Shown: positions 34,444-43,730, counted from the first letter of the stretch. The stretch is 64,000 nt of DNA from Roseobacter sp. MED193 (GCF_000152965.1 NZ_CH902583.1:2611892-2675891); one strand, 5' to 3'. Notes: generated from the sequence alone by a model not told the origin. Numbers and translations are program-made.

Positions 34444-35634
34444 CTAGTTTAATGTGACCGGTAGGCTGAGTGGTCCACGAAAGCCGAAGCCCCAAAATTT
34501 GACCGCCTTTGGATCTGGCAGTTGCATCTTGGGGAAACGATCGAACAGCATTGGCAGAATAATCTGTGCCAACATCCGCCGGGCGATGTGTGTGCCCTGG
34601 CAGAAGTGAGGGCCGTTCCCAAAAGCCTGATGGGGAGCTTTTGTTCGGAAAATGTTGAACGCCTCAGGCCTGTCATACAGCTCTTCGTCGTGACAGGCCG
34701 AGGCCTGTGCAGTCATAACCACTTCACCTTTGGCGATAGCGTGACCACGAATTTCTGTGTCTTCCATCACCAGCCGGGAACTGGCCTGAATCGGAGCGAC
34801 CCGGCGGACACCTTCCTCAAACGCCGCATTCCAAAGAGCATCTGCCTTGCAGGCCTCCAACTGATCGGGATTTGTCAGCAACCCATAAAGGATGGTGAGC
34901 AGCGCATCCCTGGGTTCGTTGATGCCGCCGCCAATCGCGATCTTGATGTTGGAATAGATCTGACTTTTCTCTATCGGATCTTCAGCGTTGACCATGGCGG
35001 AGAGGGCAGAGGCATCTGGCGCTGCCTTGGCGCGTTGTACGCATCTGTCAAAGAGTGCGTTCATCTCTGCGTTGGCTGTGTCAGAGCGTTCATAGAGTTC
35101 TGGCGCATTGCCGAAATTTCCTGCCCCATCAATCAAGGCTTGCGACCAGCGGATCATCTCCGAGTCTGTTGCCTCGGGAATACCTAGAAGGTGTGTTAAG
35201 CAGCGCGCGGCAAATGGTGCGGCGAGTTCGGCAAACAAATCAACGGTTTCGCCGCGTTGCAGCCGCCCAACATAGTCTTCTGCGACTTTGGTATAGGCTG
35301 CCTGCCAACATCCGGTGATATTACGGGGCGCAAAGGCCGGCGCCATAGCATTGCGTTCACGTTTATGGGCATCACCGTCTTTGCGCATCAGTGTCTGGGC
35401 CTGAAATGCCCGTGTCATGGGTGTGCGCGGGTCATCCGAGCTAAAAAGCTCCCAGTTTTCTTTCACATGCTTTGTGTCGGCGGCTTTGGTCAGCAAGATT
35501 CTGCGAATGCTGGGAATGCGTACGACTGGCGCTTCAGCGCGCAACCGTTTGTAGATCGCATAGGGGTTTTCCGTCAGCTGCGCGATCGTGATCTGATCAT
35601 CCACAGGGAGTGCCGCTATTGCAGTTGGGGTCAT
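34444..35634 (-). CDS. Cytochrome P450
   Basis: A 396-residue soluble bacterial P450. The heme loop FGNGPHFCQGTHIAR puts the thiolate ligand at Cys345; the K-helix ExxR is E274-G-V-R277. The I-helix reads GGGINEPRD at 235-243, so the usual acid-threonine pair for oxygen activation (AGxDT) is replaced by Asn-Glu. Such variants exist in natural P450 families, but they often have altered proton delivery. Ferredoxin and reductase genes are not adjacent. It is first in a minus-strand cluster with dctP, CMD-like and eda, divergent from a LysR gene, suggesting oxidation of a taken-up organic substrate. Confidence 0.93.
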   Translation of the reverse strand: MTPTAIAALPVDDQITIAQLTENPYAIYKRLRAEAPVVRIPSIRRILLTKAADTKHVKENWELFSSDDPRTPMTRAFQAQTLMRKDGDAHKRERNAMAPAFAPRNITGCWQAAYTKVAEDYVGRLQRGETVDLFAELAAPFAARCLTHLLGIPEATDSEMIRWSQALIDGAGNFGNAPELYERSDTANAEMNALFDRCVQRAKAAPDASALSAMVNAEDPIEKSQIYSNIKIAIGGGINEPRDALLTILYGLLTNPDQLEACKADALWNAAFEEGVRRVAPIQASSRLVMEDTEIRGHAIAKGEVVMTAQASACHDEELYDRPEAFNIFRTKAPHQAFGNGPHFCQGTHIARRMLAQIILPMLFDRFPKMQLPDPKAVKFWGFGFRGPLSLPVTLN

Positions 35635-35716
35635 GGTTGGTCCTAAGAAATCGACAGTTCTAAGACGGTAGCCATCGATTTAGTATTGGGCAATCCGATG
35701 CATTTGATACTCTAGT

Positions 35717-35729
35717 TCGAAAATTTCGA
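35717..35729. promoter_or_regulatory. Candidate LysR box
   Basis: tcgaaaatttcga is a perfect T-N11-A palindrome in the 107-bp gap between the divergent P450 and LysR genes, 12 bp before the LysR start. The location suits auto-regulation and possibly control of the P450 cluster. Confidence 0.6.
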
Positions 35730-35741
35730 TAGGATTGACCG

Positions 35742-36653
35742 ATGAACCCAGATCCCTTTGCCTTGGATTTTGCATCTTTGCGCACGCTGCGCCTGGTCTA
35801 TGCTCACGGAAGCTTTTCACGTGCGGCAGAAACGTTGGGCGTGACGCAATCGACGATCAGCTACACGATGACACGCCTGCGCGAGGTATTTAGCGATCCT
35901 CTTTTTGTCCGTCAGGGCACAGGTATGGTGCCAACTGAGCGATGCGGCGAGATTGTCTCTCAGGTCGGGGAGTTGATTGACCGGTTTGAAACCCTGACAG
36001 CGCAACGAGAGTTCGACCCTGCTGAGGCCTCAGTGGAAATTGGGCTGAGCTGCAACTTTTACGAGCGAGTGACGATACTGCCGCATGTGACCCGCATTCT
36101 GCGGCGCGAGGCACCTGGTATTAAGCTCAAGGTGATTTCGTCATCGGCACAGGGAAAGCAGCAGTTGTTGCGCTCGGAAAGCGATATCTTGATTGGGCCG
36201 ATCAGGATTGACGACAGCGGGTACTACCGGAGATCTCTGCTAAGAGAGGAATACACTTGCGTCATGGATCGCTCCAACCCCCTGGCGGAAGGATCTTTGA
36301 GCGTCGAAGACTTCGTAAAAGCGCCACAAGTGGTGATCAACTACGGAGGGGGATTCAGATCGCGGTTTCTGGTGGTTATGGAGGCCGCTGGCCATGTGCC
36401 CAATACCGTGATGGAAGTCCCAAGCCCTGCAAATCTGCCGGACCTTCTGGCGCAAACCGATATGATCGCAACGGTTCCCTTTCGCATCAGTCAGATGTTC
36501 GACGACAGGGTGGTTTCGGTGCCCTGTCCCTTTCCGGCAGAGCTCTCGATTGATCTCTATTGGACAGCGCGCACCCATGTTTCAGCACCGCATAAGTGGG
36601 TGAGGTCGAAAATTGCGGAAGCGGCATCCCGACTGTCAGCATCGGAAATGTGA
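35742..36653 (+). CDS. LysR-family transcriptional regulator
   Basis: A 303-residue regulator. The N-terminal winged helix (HGSFSRAAETLGVTQSTISY, then LREVFSDPLFVRQG) resembles the NodD/PcaQ-like branch. The C-terminal two-lobe sensor domain contains LKVISSSAQGKQQLLRSESD. It is divergent from the P450 cluster and most likely controls it in response to the substrate or a product. A T-N11-A palindrome lies immediately upstream. ATG 35742 gives the standard length. Confidence 0.93.
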   Translation: MNPDPFALDFASLRTLRLVYAHGSFSRAAETLGVTQSTISYTMTRLREVFSDPLFVRQGTGMVPTERCGEIVSQVGELIDRFETLTAQREFDPAEASVEIGLSCNFYERVTILPHVTRILRREAPGIKLKVISSSAQGKQQLLRSESDILIGPIRIDDSGYYRRSLLREEYTCVMDRSNPLAEGSLSVEDFVKAPQVVINYGGGFRSRFLVVMEAAGHVPNTVMEVPSPANLPDLLAQTDMIATVPFRISQMFDDRVVSVPCPFPAELSIDLYWTARTHVSAPHKWVRSKIAEAASRLSASEM

Positions 36654-36693
36654 GGCCTGTGCTTTCTAAATGTCATGCCTTTTGAACAGGAAC

Positions 36694-37533
36694 CTAAGAT
36701 CGGGTCCAGGGCAGGCCGACGATATAGTCCCAGTCACTGGCACTGTTATCCAAAGTGCCAAATTTCAACAGGTCGGTACGGTCATAGGTTTCGGCGATTT
36801 CGGTTGCAAACTCGCGCACTGATTTTGGGATGCCTGTGCAGATGTTGATTGCACCGACATCCTTACCCAGAGCGGCATCAAAGATGTTTGCTCCGGCAGT
36901 TTTGACATCAATAAAATCACGCACCTCTCGGCCGGATCCCAAGGTGACAGTTTTGCCCTCTGACAAGCAGCGGTGCAGATACGGGTAGAGACGTTGCGGA
37001 TGTTCACCTTCGCCATAGGGCTGGAACAGTCGGCACCACAGGAACTCGGTCTTGGTTTCGCCAAACAGACCGCTGAGCGCTTGAAAAGCGGCTGCCTTGG
37101 CCAGACCGTAGGGGGTGCTGGGCGCCAACACAGTATCAGGCGTGAGAATTTTGGGCCCCAACTGGTATTCGATACAGGTGCCAACCCCCACAAACCGGCG
37201 TAGCTCAGCCTGCACGGCACCGCGTGCCATTTGGAGGGTTCCGATTAGGCAATCGGTGTTCCTTGGTGAGGTTAGATACTTCCCTGGTTCGGTATACCAT
37301 GCGGAATGAATGAGGGTGTCGATACCTGTTAGGCGTTCTGCCCACCATTCGGCACTCTGTGCAAACAAATCCTCGACTTCGACGATTTCGCAGGTCTCTG
37401 GCAGGGTGCCCAGTTTTTCCTGCCACCCCGCCCTGACCACCAAGCGCATGCTCACATTGCGCGCAATACAGGCGGCCAGGATCTGGCGACCAACAAAGCC
37501 AGTCGCCCCGGTTATGAGAACGCGCGGTGTCAT
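36694..37533 (-). CDS. NAD(P)-dependent epimerase/dehydratase (SDR) of the sugar locus
   Basis: A 279-residue extended SDR. The Rossmann start VLITGATGFVGRQIL and the active-site YGLAKAAAF (YxxxK) are present, with the CRLFQPYGEGE and VRDFIDVKTAGANIFDAAL blocks typical of nucleotide-sugar enzymes. In this operon it is the best candidate for the 4-keto reductase that finishes the CDP-deoxysugar. It overlaps the upstream methyltransferase gene by 4 bp. It is the last gene in the minus-strand operon that begins at rfbF. Confidence 0.85.
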   Translation of the reverse strand: MTPRVLITGATGFVGRQILAACIARNVSMRLVVRAGWQEKLGTLPETCEIVEVEDLFAQSAEWWAERLTGIDTLIHSAWYTEPGKYLTSPRNTDCLIGTLQMARGAVQAELRRFVGVGTCIEYQLGPKILTPDTVLAPSTPYGLAKAAAFQALSGLFGETKTEFLWCRLFQPYGEGEHPQRLYPYLHRCLSEGKTVTLGSGREVRDFIDVKTAGANIFDAALGKDVGAINICTGIPKSVREFATEIAETYDRTDLLKFGTLDNSASDWDYIVGLPWTRS

Positions 37534-38753
37534 ATGAACTTGAGTTCAGGCACCGCAATTACAAAGGTGCTGCCGTTTTGGGCCAGGTCTTTGTTTTGCG
37601 ACATTACTTCATCCGCGATATTCCAGGGCAGGATCAAAACATAGTCAGGCTGCGCTGCCGTTAATGCGGCTGGAGCCTTGATCGGAATATGGCTTCCGGG
37701 CATGAACTTGCCGATTTTGGAGGGGGCCGCATCACTGATAAAGGGGAGCAAATCCGGCCCCACACCACAGAAATTCAGCAGCGTATTGCCCTTCGCCGCA
37801 GCGCCGTAGCCGACGACAGTTTTTCCTTCTGCTTTGGCATCCAGCAAAAACCGCAGCAGGCCGTTCTTGACCTGCTCGGCCCTATCTTGAAAACCGCGAT
37901 AGGTGTCTTCCTTCAAAAGGCCGGCTTCGATCTCTTGGGACATAACTCTCGCGACATTTTCAGTTGCCAAATGTGATGCGCTGGACAGGCAACCAAAGAC
38001 GCGCAGGCTTCCGCCGTGGGTTGGCAGTTCTTCGACATCAAAGACCCTTAGACCTGCAGCTTTGAAAATACTGATCACAGGATGCAAAGCGAGATAGGAG
38101 AAATGTTCGTGATAGACGGTATCGAACTGGCTGTGCTTTACCAGCTGCCCGAGATGCGGAAACTCAAACGTAACCACGCCTTCATCGGCCAATAGCTCAG
38201 CAACGCCCTGCGTGAAATCGTTGATATCTGGCACATGCGCATAGACATTGTTTCCCAGGATCAGATCCGCCTTGGGCCCTTCCTGGGCGAGCTTACGCCC
38301 CAGTTTGGCACCAAAAAAATCTTCAACTACAGGAATCCCCCGCGCTTTCGCCGCCTCTGCGGTCGAACGGGTCGGCTCGACGCCGAGACAGGGAACACGA
38401 TTGGCCACAAAGTTTTTCAGGAGGTAGCCATCGTTTGATGCCAGCTCGACCACAAAGCTCTTCTCATTTAGCCCCAATCGTTGGGTCATCTGCAGGCAGT
38501 AGCGTTCTGCGTGCGCAAGCCAGCCCTTTGAGGTCGAAGAAAAATATGCATAGTCCTCGCGAAACAGGTCGTCGTGTGCTGCATAGTCTTCGGTCTGGAC
38601 CAGCCAACAATTGGTGCAGGTCAAGACACGCAGAGGATAGGTGACCTCTGGCTTGTTCAAATCATCGGCCGAAAGATAATCATTGGATGGGGGAGCATAG
38701 CCCAGGTCCAAGAATTTCAACGACAAGTCAGTTTGGCAATGGCGACATTTCAT
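37530..38753 (-). CDS. Sugar C-methyltransferase (zinc-binding, SAM-dependent)
   Basis: A 407-residue enzyme of the TylC3/NovU type. The N-terminal zinc part (MKCRHCQTDLSLKFLDLG, then LTCTNCWLVQT) supplies CxxC pairs. The SAM-binding core is VVELASNDGYLLKNF. The YHEHFSYLAL segment carries the active-site Tyr/His/Glu/His of C-3-methyltransferases. The C-terminal Rossmann-like domain (VVGYGAAAKGNTLLNFCG) completes the family. It would add a methyl group to a 4-keto sugar nucleotide. It overlaps its neighbours on both sides by 4 bp, and a second member of the family lies at 41281. Confidence 0.9.
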   Translation of the reverse strand: MKCRHCQTDLSLKFLDLGYAPPSNDYLSADDLNKPEVTYPLRVLTCTNCWLVQTEDYAAHDDLFREDYAYFSSTSKGWLAHAERYCLQMTQRLGLNEKSFVVELASNDGYLLKNFVANRVPCLGVEPTRSTAEAAKARGIPVVEDFFGAKLGRKLAQEGPKADLILGNNVYAHVPDINDFTQGVAELLADEGVVTFEFPHLGQLVKHSQFDTVYHEHFSYLALHPVISIFKAAGLRVFDVEELPTHGGSLRVFGCLSSASHLATENVARVMSQEIEAGLLKEDTYRGFQDRAEQVKNGLLRFLLDAKAEGKTVVGYGAAAKGNTLLNFCGVGPDLLPFISDAAPSKIGKFMPGSHIPIKAPAALTAAQPDYVLILPWNIADEVMSQNKDLAQNGSTFVIAVPELKFI

Positions 38754-39298
38754 AGGGTTATCGGCTTGATATCTGAGAAAAGAGGAAGCGCGCGGTCGCG
38801 CGGCGATGTTTCGGTGACACCAAGCGGCCAGCGAATAGAGAGGGTCGGGTCATCAAAACGAATACCGCCTTCATGGTCAGGAGCATAGGGGGCCGAATGC
38901 ATGTAATGCAATTCTACATCATCAGTCAGAGTTTGAAATCCATGGGCGCACCCCTGCGGGATATAGAGCGCTTCCAACTGATCACTGTCCAAAATCACTC
39001 CACAGTGGGCCCCATAGGTCTTTGATCCCTCGCGCAGGTCAACCAGCACATCGAAGACTTTGCCGGTAACCGCGCGTACCAGCTTTACTTCACTAAAAGG
39101 AGGGCGCTGAAAGTGCAGGCCGCGCAGGGTGCCTTTCTGGGCGCTGCGAGATAGGTTCATCTGCGCCCATTCGATATTCAGCCCTTGTTCTGCAAAGCGT
39201 TCATTGCAAAACAGTCGGGCAAAGGCTCCGCGGTTGTCCCCCAGTTTTTCGGGCACAATGTGGTAGGCGCCTGCGATCGGTAGGGGACTGATTTTCAT
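38750..39298 (-). CDS. dTDP-4-dehydrorhamnose 3,5-epimerase-like protein
   Basis: A 182-residue cupin of the RmlC family. The catalytic histidine lies in KGTLRGLHFQRPPFSEVKLV, and QGCAHGFQTL is the standard second block. It epimerises a 4-keto-6-deoxy sugar nucleotide. Because the neighbours are CDP-sugar enzymes, the substrate is probably CDP-4-keto-6-deoxyglucose or its methylated form, epimerised at C3, C5 or both. It overlaps both neighbouring genes by 4 bp. Confidence 0.9.
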   Translation of the reverse strand: MKISPLPIAGAYHIVPEKLGDNRGAFARLFCNERFAEQGLNIEWAQMNLSRSAQKGTLRGLHFQRPPFSEVKLVRAVTGKVFDVLVDLREGSKTYGAHCGVILDSDQLEALYIPQGCAHGFQTLTDDVELHYMHSAPYAPDHEGGIRFDDPTLSIRWPLGVTETSPRDRALPLFSDIKPITL

Positions 39299-40341
39299 GA
39301 GCGGGTGAACTCTGCAATCTGGGCCAAAGACAGCTCTACAGGATCGGCACCTTCATGAGTTTGGCGATACCACTGCATGGTCTTGGCGACAGCTGTTTCA
39401 AAGTTCCAACGCGGCGCCCAGCCCAATTTGGCCTTGGCCTTTTCAATGTTCAGCATCAGCAGGTTGGCTTCATGGGGCATATCGCTGTTATCCGTGGGGG
39501 CATAGGTGCCGGGCCAGGATTTAAGCGATTCAACAATGACATCCTGCACGGTGCGGTTGTCGGTGATGTCTGGGCCAAAGTTATAGGCATCCGCAAACTG
39601 CGGATCGCCATGCAATAATTCCGCCAGTTGCATGTAGCCTGCCAAGGGCTCTAGGACATGTTGCCAAGGACGTACTGCTTGGGGGTTGCGCGTCAACAAC
39701 GGCTCATTTGCAATCAAGGCACGGGCAATGTCAGGGACCAGGCGGTTTTCACACCAATCCCCGCCTCCGATAACGTTGCCAGCCCGTGCAGACGCCACTC
39801 GAATAGGGAGTTTTTCTTGCAACAATACAGATCTGTAGCTGTTAACCACCAGCTCCGTGCCAGCCTTGGAGGCGCTGTAGGGGTCAATTCCGCCTAGAGG
39901 GTCATCTTCAACGAAGGCATGGTGGGCCTCAGTGTTGCGATACACTTTGTCGGTCGTCACGGCGACTACAGTTGCTGGCCGTTTTAGAACGCGCAGAGCT
40001 TCGAACAGGTTGGCTGTCCCCATGACATTTGTCTGCCATGTGGTCAGAGTGTCGCTATAGCCGCGCAGAACCAGCGACTGGGCTGCCAAGTGAAAGACGA
40101 AATCGGGCTTTGCCTCGTCCAGCGCAGAGAGTAAGGCTTCGTAGGAATTGATATCGCCGAACTGGCTGCTTATGCGGTTGGCAATATCAAGTTGATCAAA
40201 CAAAGCCAGTTCAGTGTCAGGCGGCAGTGCGTAGCCTGTGACTTGTGCCCCCATCTGGGATAGCCATAGTGCCATCCAACTGCCTTTGAAACCTGTATGA
40301 CCGGTTAGAAAAACGCGTTTGCCCTGCCAGAAGTCAGACAT
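39295..40341 (-). CDS. rfbG: CDP-glucose 4,6-dehydratase
   Basis: A 348-residue SDR. The NAD-binding GHTGFKGSWMALWLSQMG, the VFHLAAQSLVLRGY block, the TTDKVY block and YSASKAG (catalytic YxxxK) are those of CDP-glucose 4,6-dehydratases. The enzyme makes CDP-4-keto-6-deoxyglucose. ATG 40341 is 2 bp past the rfbF stop; the frame is open to 40434 but would overlap rfbF with unrelated sequence. It is followed by the epimerase, with a 4-bp overlap. Confidence 0.95.
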   Translation of the reverse strand: MSDFWQGKRVFLTGHTGFKGSWMALWLSQMGAQVTGYALPPDTELALFDQLDIANRISSQFGDINSYEALLSALDEAKPDFVFHLAAQSLVLRGYSDTLTTWQTNVMGTANLFEALRVLKRPATVVAVTTDKVYRNTEAHHAFVEDDPLGGIDPYSASKAGTELVVNSYRSVLLQEKLPIRVASARAGNVIGGGDWCENRLVPDIARALIANEPLLTRNPQAVRPWQHVLEPLAGYMQLAELLHGDPQFADAYNFGPDITDNRTVQDVIVESLKSWPGTYAPTDNSDMPHEANLLMLNIEKAKAKLGWAPRWNFETAVAKTMQWYRQTHEGADPVELSLAQIAEFTRS

Positions 40342-40343
40342 TT

Positions 40344-41117
40344 TTACGCCCAGACCCGCCAGGGCGCGGTCTTCTCGTCGGCCCACATTGCTTCGAGGGC
40401 ATTTCGGTCGCGTAGCGTGTCCATCGCGGCCCAAAATCCTTCGTGTTTGCGCACGGAGAGCTTGCCTTCGTCAGCCAGGCCCATCAGGGGTTCCTGCTCC
40501 AGAATGGTTGCATCCCCGTCGATATGATCCAACAGCTCTGGTTCGCAGACCATAAAGCCACCGCTGACCCATCGGCCATCGCCTTTGGGTTTTTCCAGGA
40601 AGCGGCTGATTTTTGTGCCTTCGATCTCCAGGGACCCAAAGCGGCCTTCGGGTTGCACAGCAGAGATCGTGGCAACACGCCCTTCACGTTTGTGAAAGGC
40701 CAGCAGATCGGCGATATTGATATTGCTCAGCCCATCGCCGTAGGTCAGGCAGAAGGTCTCATCCAAATGGTCGCGGATCCGCTTCACGCGTCCCCCGGTT
40801 TGCGTCATCTCGCCGGTGTCAACCAATGTGACTTTCCAGGGTTCTGAGCGTTGGTTATGCACGTGCATTTCATTGTTGGACATATCAAAGGTAATATCTG
40901 ACATGTGCAAGAAGTAGTTGGCGAAATACTCTTTTATCATATAGCCGCGATACCCGCAGCAAATGACAAACTCATTAACCCCAAAATGCGAGTAGATCTT
41001 CATGATGTGCCACAGAATGGGGCGCCCACCGATTTCGATCATAGGCTTGGGGCGCATGTGGGATTCTTCGCTGATCCGTGTGCCCAAACCGCCGGCCAAA
41101 ATTACTGCTTTCGTCAT
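40344..41117 (-). CDS. rfbF: Glucose-1-phosphate cytidylyltransferase
   Basis: A 257-residue nucleotidyltransferase that joins glucose 1-phosphate and CTP to give CDP-glucose. The signature AGGLGTRISEESHMRPKPMI and the NEFVICCGYRGYMIKEYF block are diagnostic, and TYGDGLSNI holds the metal-binding Asp. It is the first gene of the rfbF-rfbG-epimerase-methyltransferase-SDR operon on the minus strand. It is divergent from the interrupted methyltransferase gene at 41281, with a 163-bp shared upstream region. Confidence 0.96.
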   Translation of the reverse strand: MTKAVILAGGLGTRISEESHMRPKPMIEIGGRPILWHIMKIYSHFGVNEFVICCGYRGYMIKEYFANYFLHMSDITFDMSNNEMHVHNQRSEPWKVTLVDTGEMTQTGGRVKRIRDHLDETFCLTYGDGLSNINIADLLAFHKREGRVATISAVQPEGRFGSLEIEGTKISRFLEKPKGDGRWVSGGFMVCEPELLDHIDGDATILEQEPLMGLADEGKLSVRKHEGFWAAMDTLRDRNALEAMWADEKTAPWRVWA

Positions 41118-41356
41118 ATTTTACATTTCTCATTTTTCGCATAAGTAGGGGCAACTGGAACGCGCGAACGTGATACAAAAATTGCTCAGGTCAACGGTTT
41201 CAAGCCCAGAAAATACTCGTAGTAAGTTCACCGACTGTGCATCAATAACAGCGCTGTGATCAGGAAAACAAGAGGACAAAATGACATCAGCTAGTGCCTG
41301 TCTGAAGTGGTCCGGCAAATTCGGACAGCGTGCTAAGATGTATCCAACCCGATTGA

Positions 41357-41647
41357 ATGGATACAAGAATGACAAAGCGACGGAATTTTTCAGACAAGTT
41401 TAAAGCGACTGTGGCCCTTGAAGCATTGCGCGGTGACAAGACGGTGCAGGAGATTGCATCGAAGCGCCAGCTGCACCCTACGCAGGTGAGCACGTGGAAA
41501 CGGCAGGCGATTGATGGCATGGTCAACGTTTTCTCGGACAAGGTCAAAAAGGCTGAGAACAAAGACGGCGAAATCAAAGAGCTTCATGCCAAGATTGGTC
41601 AGCTGGCGGTGGAAAATGATTTTTTGTCACAAGGGCTGAAGCGATGA
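41357..41647 (+). CDS. IS3-family transposase OrfA, copy 2
   Basis: Identical to the 96-residue protein at 33062-33352, with helix-turn-helix and leucine-zipper-like parts. The slippery t-ttt-ttg string is at 41620-41626. It overlaps orfB by 4 bp. Confidence 0.95.
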   Translation: MDTRMTKRRNFSDKFKATVALEALRGDKTVQEIASKRQLHPTQVSTWKRQAIDGMVNVFSDKVKKAENKDGEIKELHAKIGQLAVENDFLSQGLKR

Positions 41648-42498
41648 GCCTGTCTGAACGCCGCGAGATGATCCGCAAGGACAACACCGACCTTAGCCTG
41701 ACGCGCCAGTGTAAGCTGCTCAAGATCAGCCGTTCCTCAATCTATTACACGCCTGTTGGCTTTGATCAGGCGACGATTGATCTGATGCATGAGATTGACC
41801 GGATATTTACGAAGTATCCGTTCTTCGGCAGCCGCCAGATCGCGGCGTATCTGCCCCAATCAGGGTTCTCGGCAGGACGGCATCGCGTGCGTCGCCTGAT
41901 GGGCATCATGGGGCTGCAGGCCATCTACAAAGGGCCGAACACCAGCAAGAAGCACCCGCAGCATAAGATCTGGCCATACTTATTGAGAAAGCTGTCGATT
42001 ACGCGGCCCAACCATGTTTGGTGCAGCGACATTACCTACATTCCAGTGAAGAACGGGTTCCTGTATCTGGTGGCAATCATGGATTGGGCAACACGCAAAG
42101 TGCTGTCCTGGCGGCTGTCAAATACGTTGGATGCCAGCTTTTGCGTTGAAGCACTGGACGAAGCCATCGCCAAATATGGCAAGCCCGAGATCATGAATAC
42201 GGATCAGGGTAGCCAATACACGGGCGCGGATTGGATCAAGACGCTGACGAAGGCCGATATCAAAATCTCTATGGATGGGCGGGGCCGCTATCTGGACAAC
42301 ATCTTCATCGAGCGGCTCTGGCGATCCCTGAAGCAGGAGGCAGTGTATCTGCACGAGATCACCAACGGCTTTCAAGCCAAAAGGATCATCGACGACTGGA
42401 TCGGCTTTTACAACGCAGAGCGGCCTCACACCGCCCTCGACAAGCGCACGCCAGACGCGGCATACTTCGAACAAAGTGAAACACGAAAAGCGGCATGA
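41644..42498 (+). CDS. IS3-family transposase OrfB (DDE), copy 2
   Basis: Identical to the 284-residue protein at 33349-34203, with the full set of DDE residues. Because copy 2 still has its target duplication and shows no sequence change against copy 1, the element has moved recently. Confidence 0.95.
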   Translation: MSLSERREMIRKDNTDLSLTRQCKLLKISRSSIYYTPVGFDQATIDLMHEIDRIFTKYPFFGSRQIAAYLPQSGFSAGRHRVRRLMGIMGLQAIYKGPNTSKKHPQHKIWPYLLRKLSITRPNHVWCSDITYIPVKNGFLYLVAIMDWATRKVLSWRLSNTLDASFCVEALDEAIAKYGKPEIMNTDQGSQYTGADWIKTLTKADIKISMDGRGRYLDNIFIERLWRSLKQEAVYLHEITNGFQAKRIIDDWIGFYNAERPHTALDKRTPDAAYFEQSETRKAA

Positions 42499-43730
42499 AC
42501 ATAAACCAGATGCATCTTAGCCAAGCCGCAAACCTGTCCTAAAAAGCAGGACCACTTCAGTCCATGCCCCATTTGCAATAATACTGTTGGCAATTTGTTA
42601 CTGGATGAACGCCCCAAGGTACCATCTTTGCAAAATGTGGCACTCCTGACCCAGGCCGAAGCGCTGGCATTTCCGCAGGGGACGATCACAATGGTGCGTT
42701 GTGCCAATTGCAGCTTTGTGTGGAACGCCTCTTTTGACCTTGCCAAGATCTCCTACGATGAAACCTATAACAATGACGTCACTTCCTCAGCCTATTACTT
42801 GGCACACCTGGATGCGATGGCCGATCGTGTTATTGCCTCCGTGCCTGAGGATACAGATATCCACTACGTAGAGATAGGATGCGGCGAAGGCGACTTTCTC
42901 AGCCTTGTTCATCAGCGGGCCGCAGGACGGATGAAATCTGCCACGGGGTTTGATCCTTCCTTTACCGGGGAAGACAAGTTGCCGGAGGGAGCCAAGGTCT
43001 ATCGCAACTTTTTCTCGCCTGACAACACGGATCAGATCCCGGCTGAGGCAAATGTGGTCTGCTCTCGGCACACGATAGAACATGTGGCAGATGTCCAGAA
43101 CTTTGCAACGGCCTTGGCTGCGGCTATGGCGCCAGGGCGGACGATGTTTATCGAAACACCAGACGCTAACTGGATCTTGGAGCACACCGCATTTCAGGAC
43201 TTCTTCTACGAGCATTGCTCGATCTATACGCCGGATTCCATCCGTTTGCTTTTGGCCCAGCAGGGATTGGAGTGCGATGTAGAGTCGGTCTATGACGGTC
43301 AATACATGTGGATTGTGGCGCGGCTCTCTGAGGCTCCAGGTCATGCAAATCCCGTGGCATCCTCGGAGAAATTGGGCTTGCACTACGTAGAAAACAAACG
43401 TCAAATGATGGCGGAATGGACCACGTACTTTGAAGACCGTAGAGCGATTGCGCCAGTTGCACTTTGGGGCGGTGCCTCAAAAGGGGTGACATTTTCGCTC
43501 TTGTTCAACAGCGCCGAGGACACGCCCATTGACTGTGTGATTGACCTCAATGCCGCCAAACAGGGATGCTTCATGCCGGTCAGTGGCACAATGATCGTTT
43601 CGCCAGAGACGGCAAAGTCTCGTGGGGTTGGCACGGTGATCATTATGAACCCGAACTACGAAGACGAGATCCGGCAGAACATTCGAGAAATGGGTTGGGA
43701 TGCCGAAATCAGAGTGCTAAACGGCTAGCC

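Larger units (their letters stand above)
41303..42559 (+). mobile_element. IS3-family insertion sequence, copy 2
   Basis: A 1,257-bp element with the same ends as copy 1 and apparently the same sequence throughout. It is flanked by a direct duplication, gtc, at 41300-41302 and 42560-42562. The 3-bp duplication shows a simple insertion and is within the 3-5 bp range of the family. It sits in codons 7-8 of the methyltransferase gene. Confidence 0.97.
41281..43728 (+). pseudogene. Zinc-binding SAM methyltransferase gene interrupted by IS3 copy 2
   Basis: The first 7 codons, ATG at 41281 after agaggac, read MTSASAC. After removal of the IS and one GTC duplication the frame continues without a break as PCPICNNTVGN, with CxxC zinc pairs (CPIC, then RCANC), the SAM motif YVEIGCGEGDFLSL and a C-terminal LWGGASKGVTFSLLFNS domain. 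The restored protein has about 396 residues and belongs to the same family as the gene at 37530. A start at an internal codon after the IS is possible but would lose the first zinc pair. Confidence 0.88.

Noticed and set aside
33008-42559. Two direct identical IS3 copies as ends of a composite transposon carrying the P450 and sugar genes
   Set aside because: The outer flanks (ggg and gtc) are not a target duplication, copy 2 has its own gtc pair on both sides, and copy 1 sits inside dctP. Two separate insertions explain the data better.
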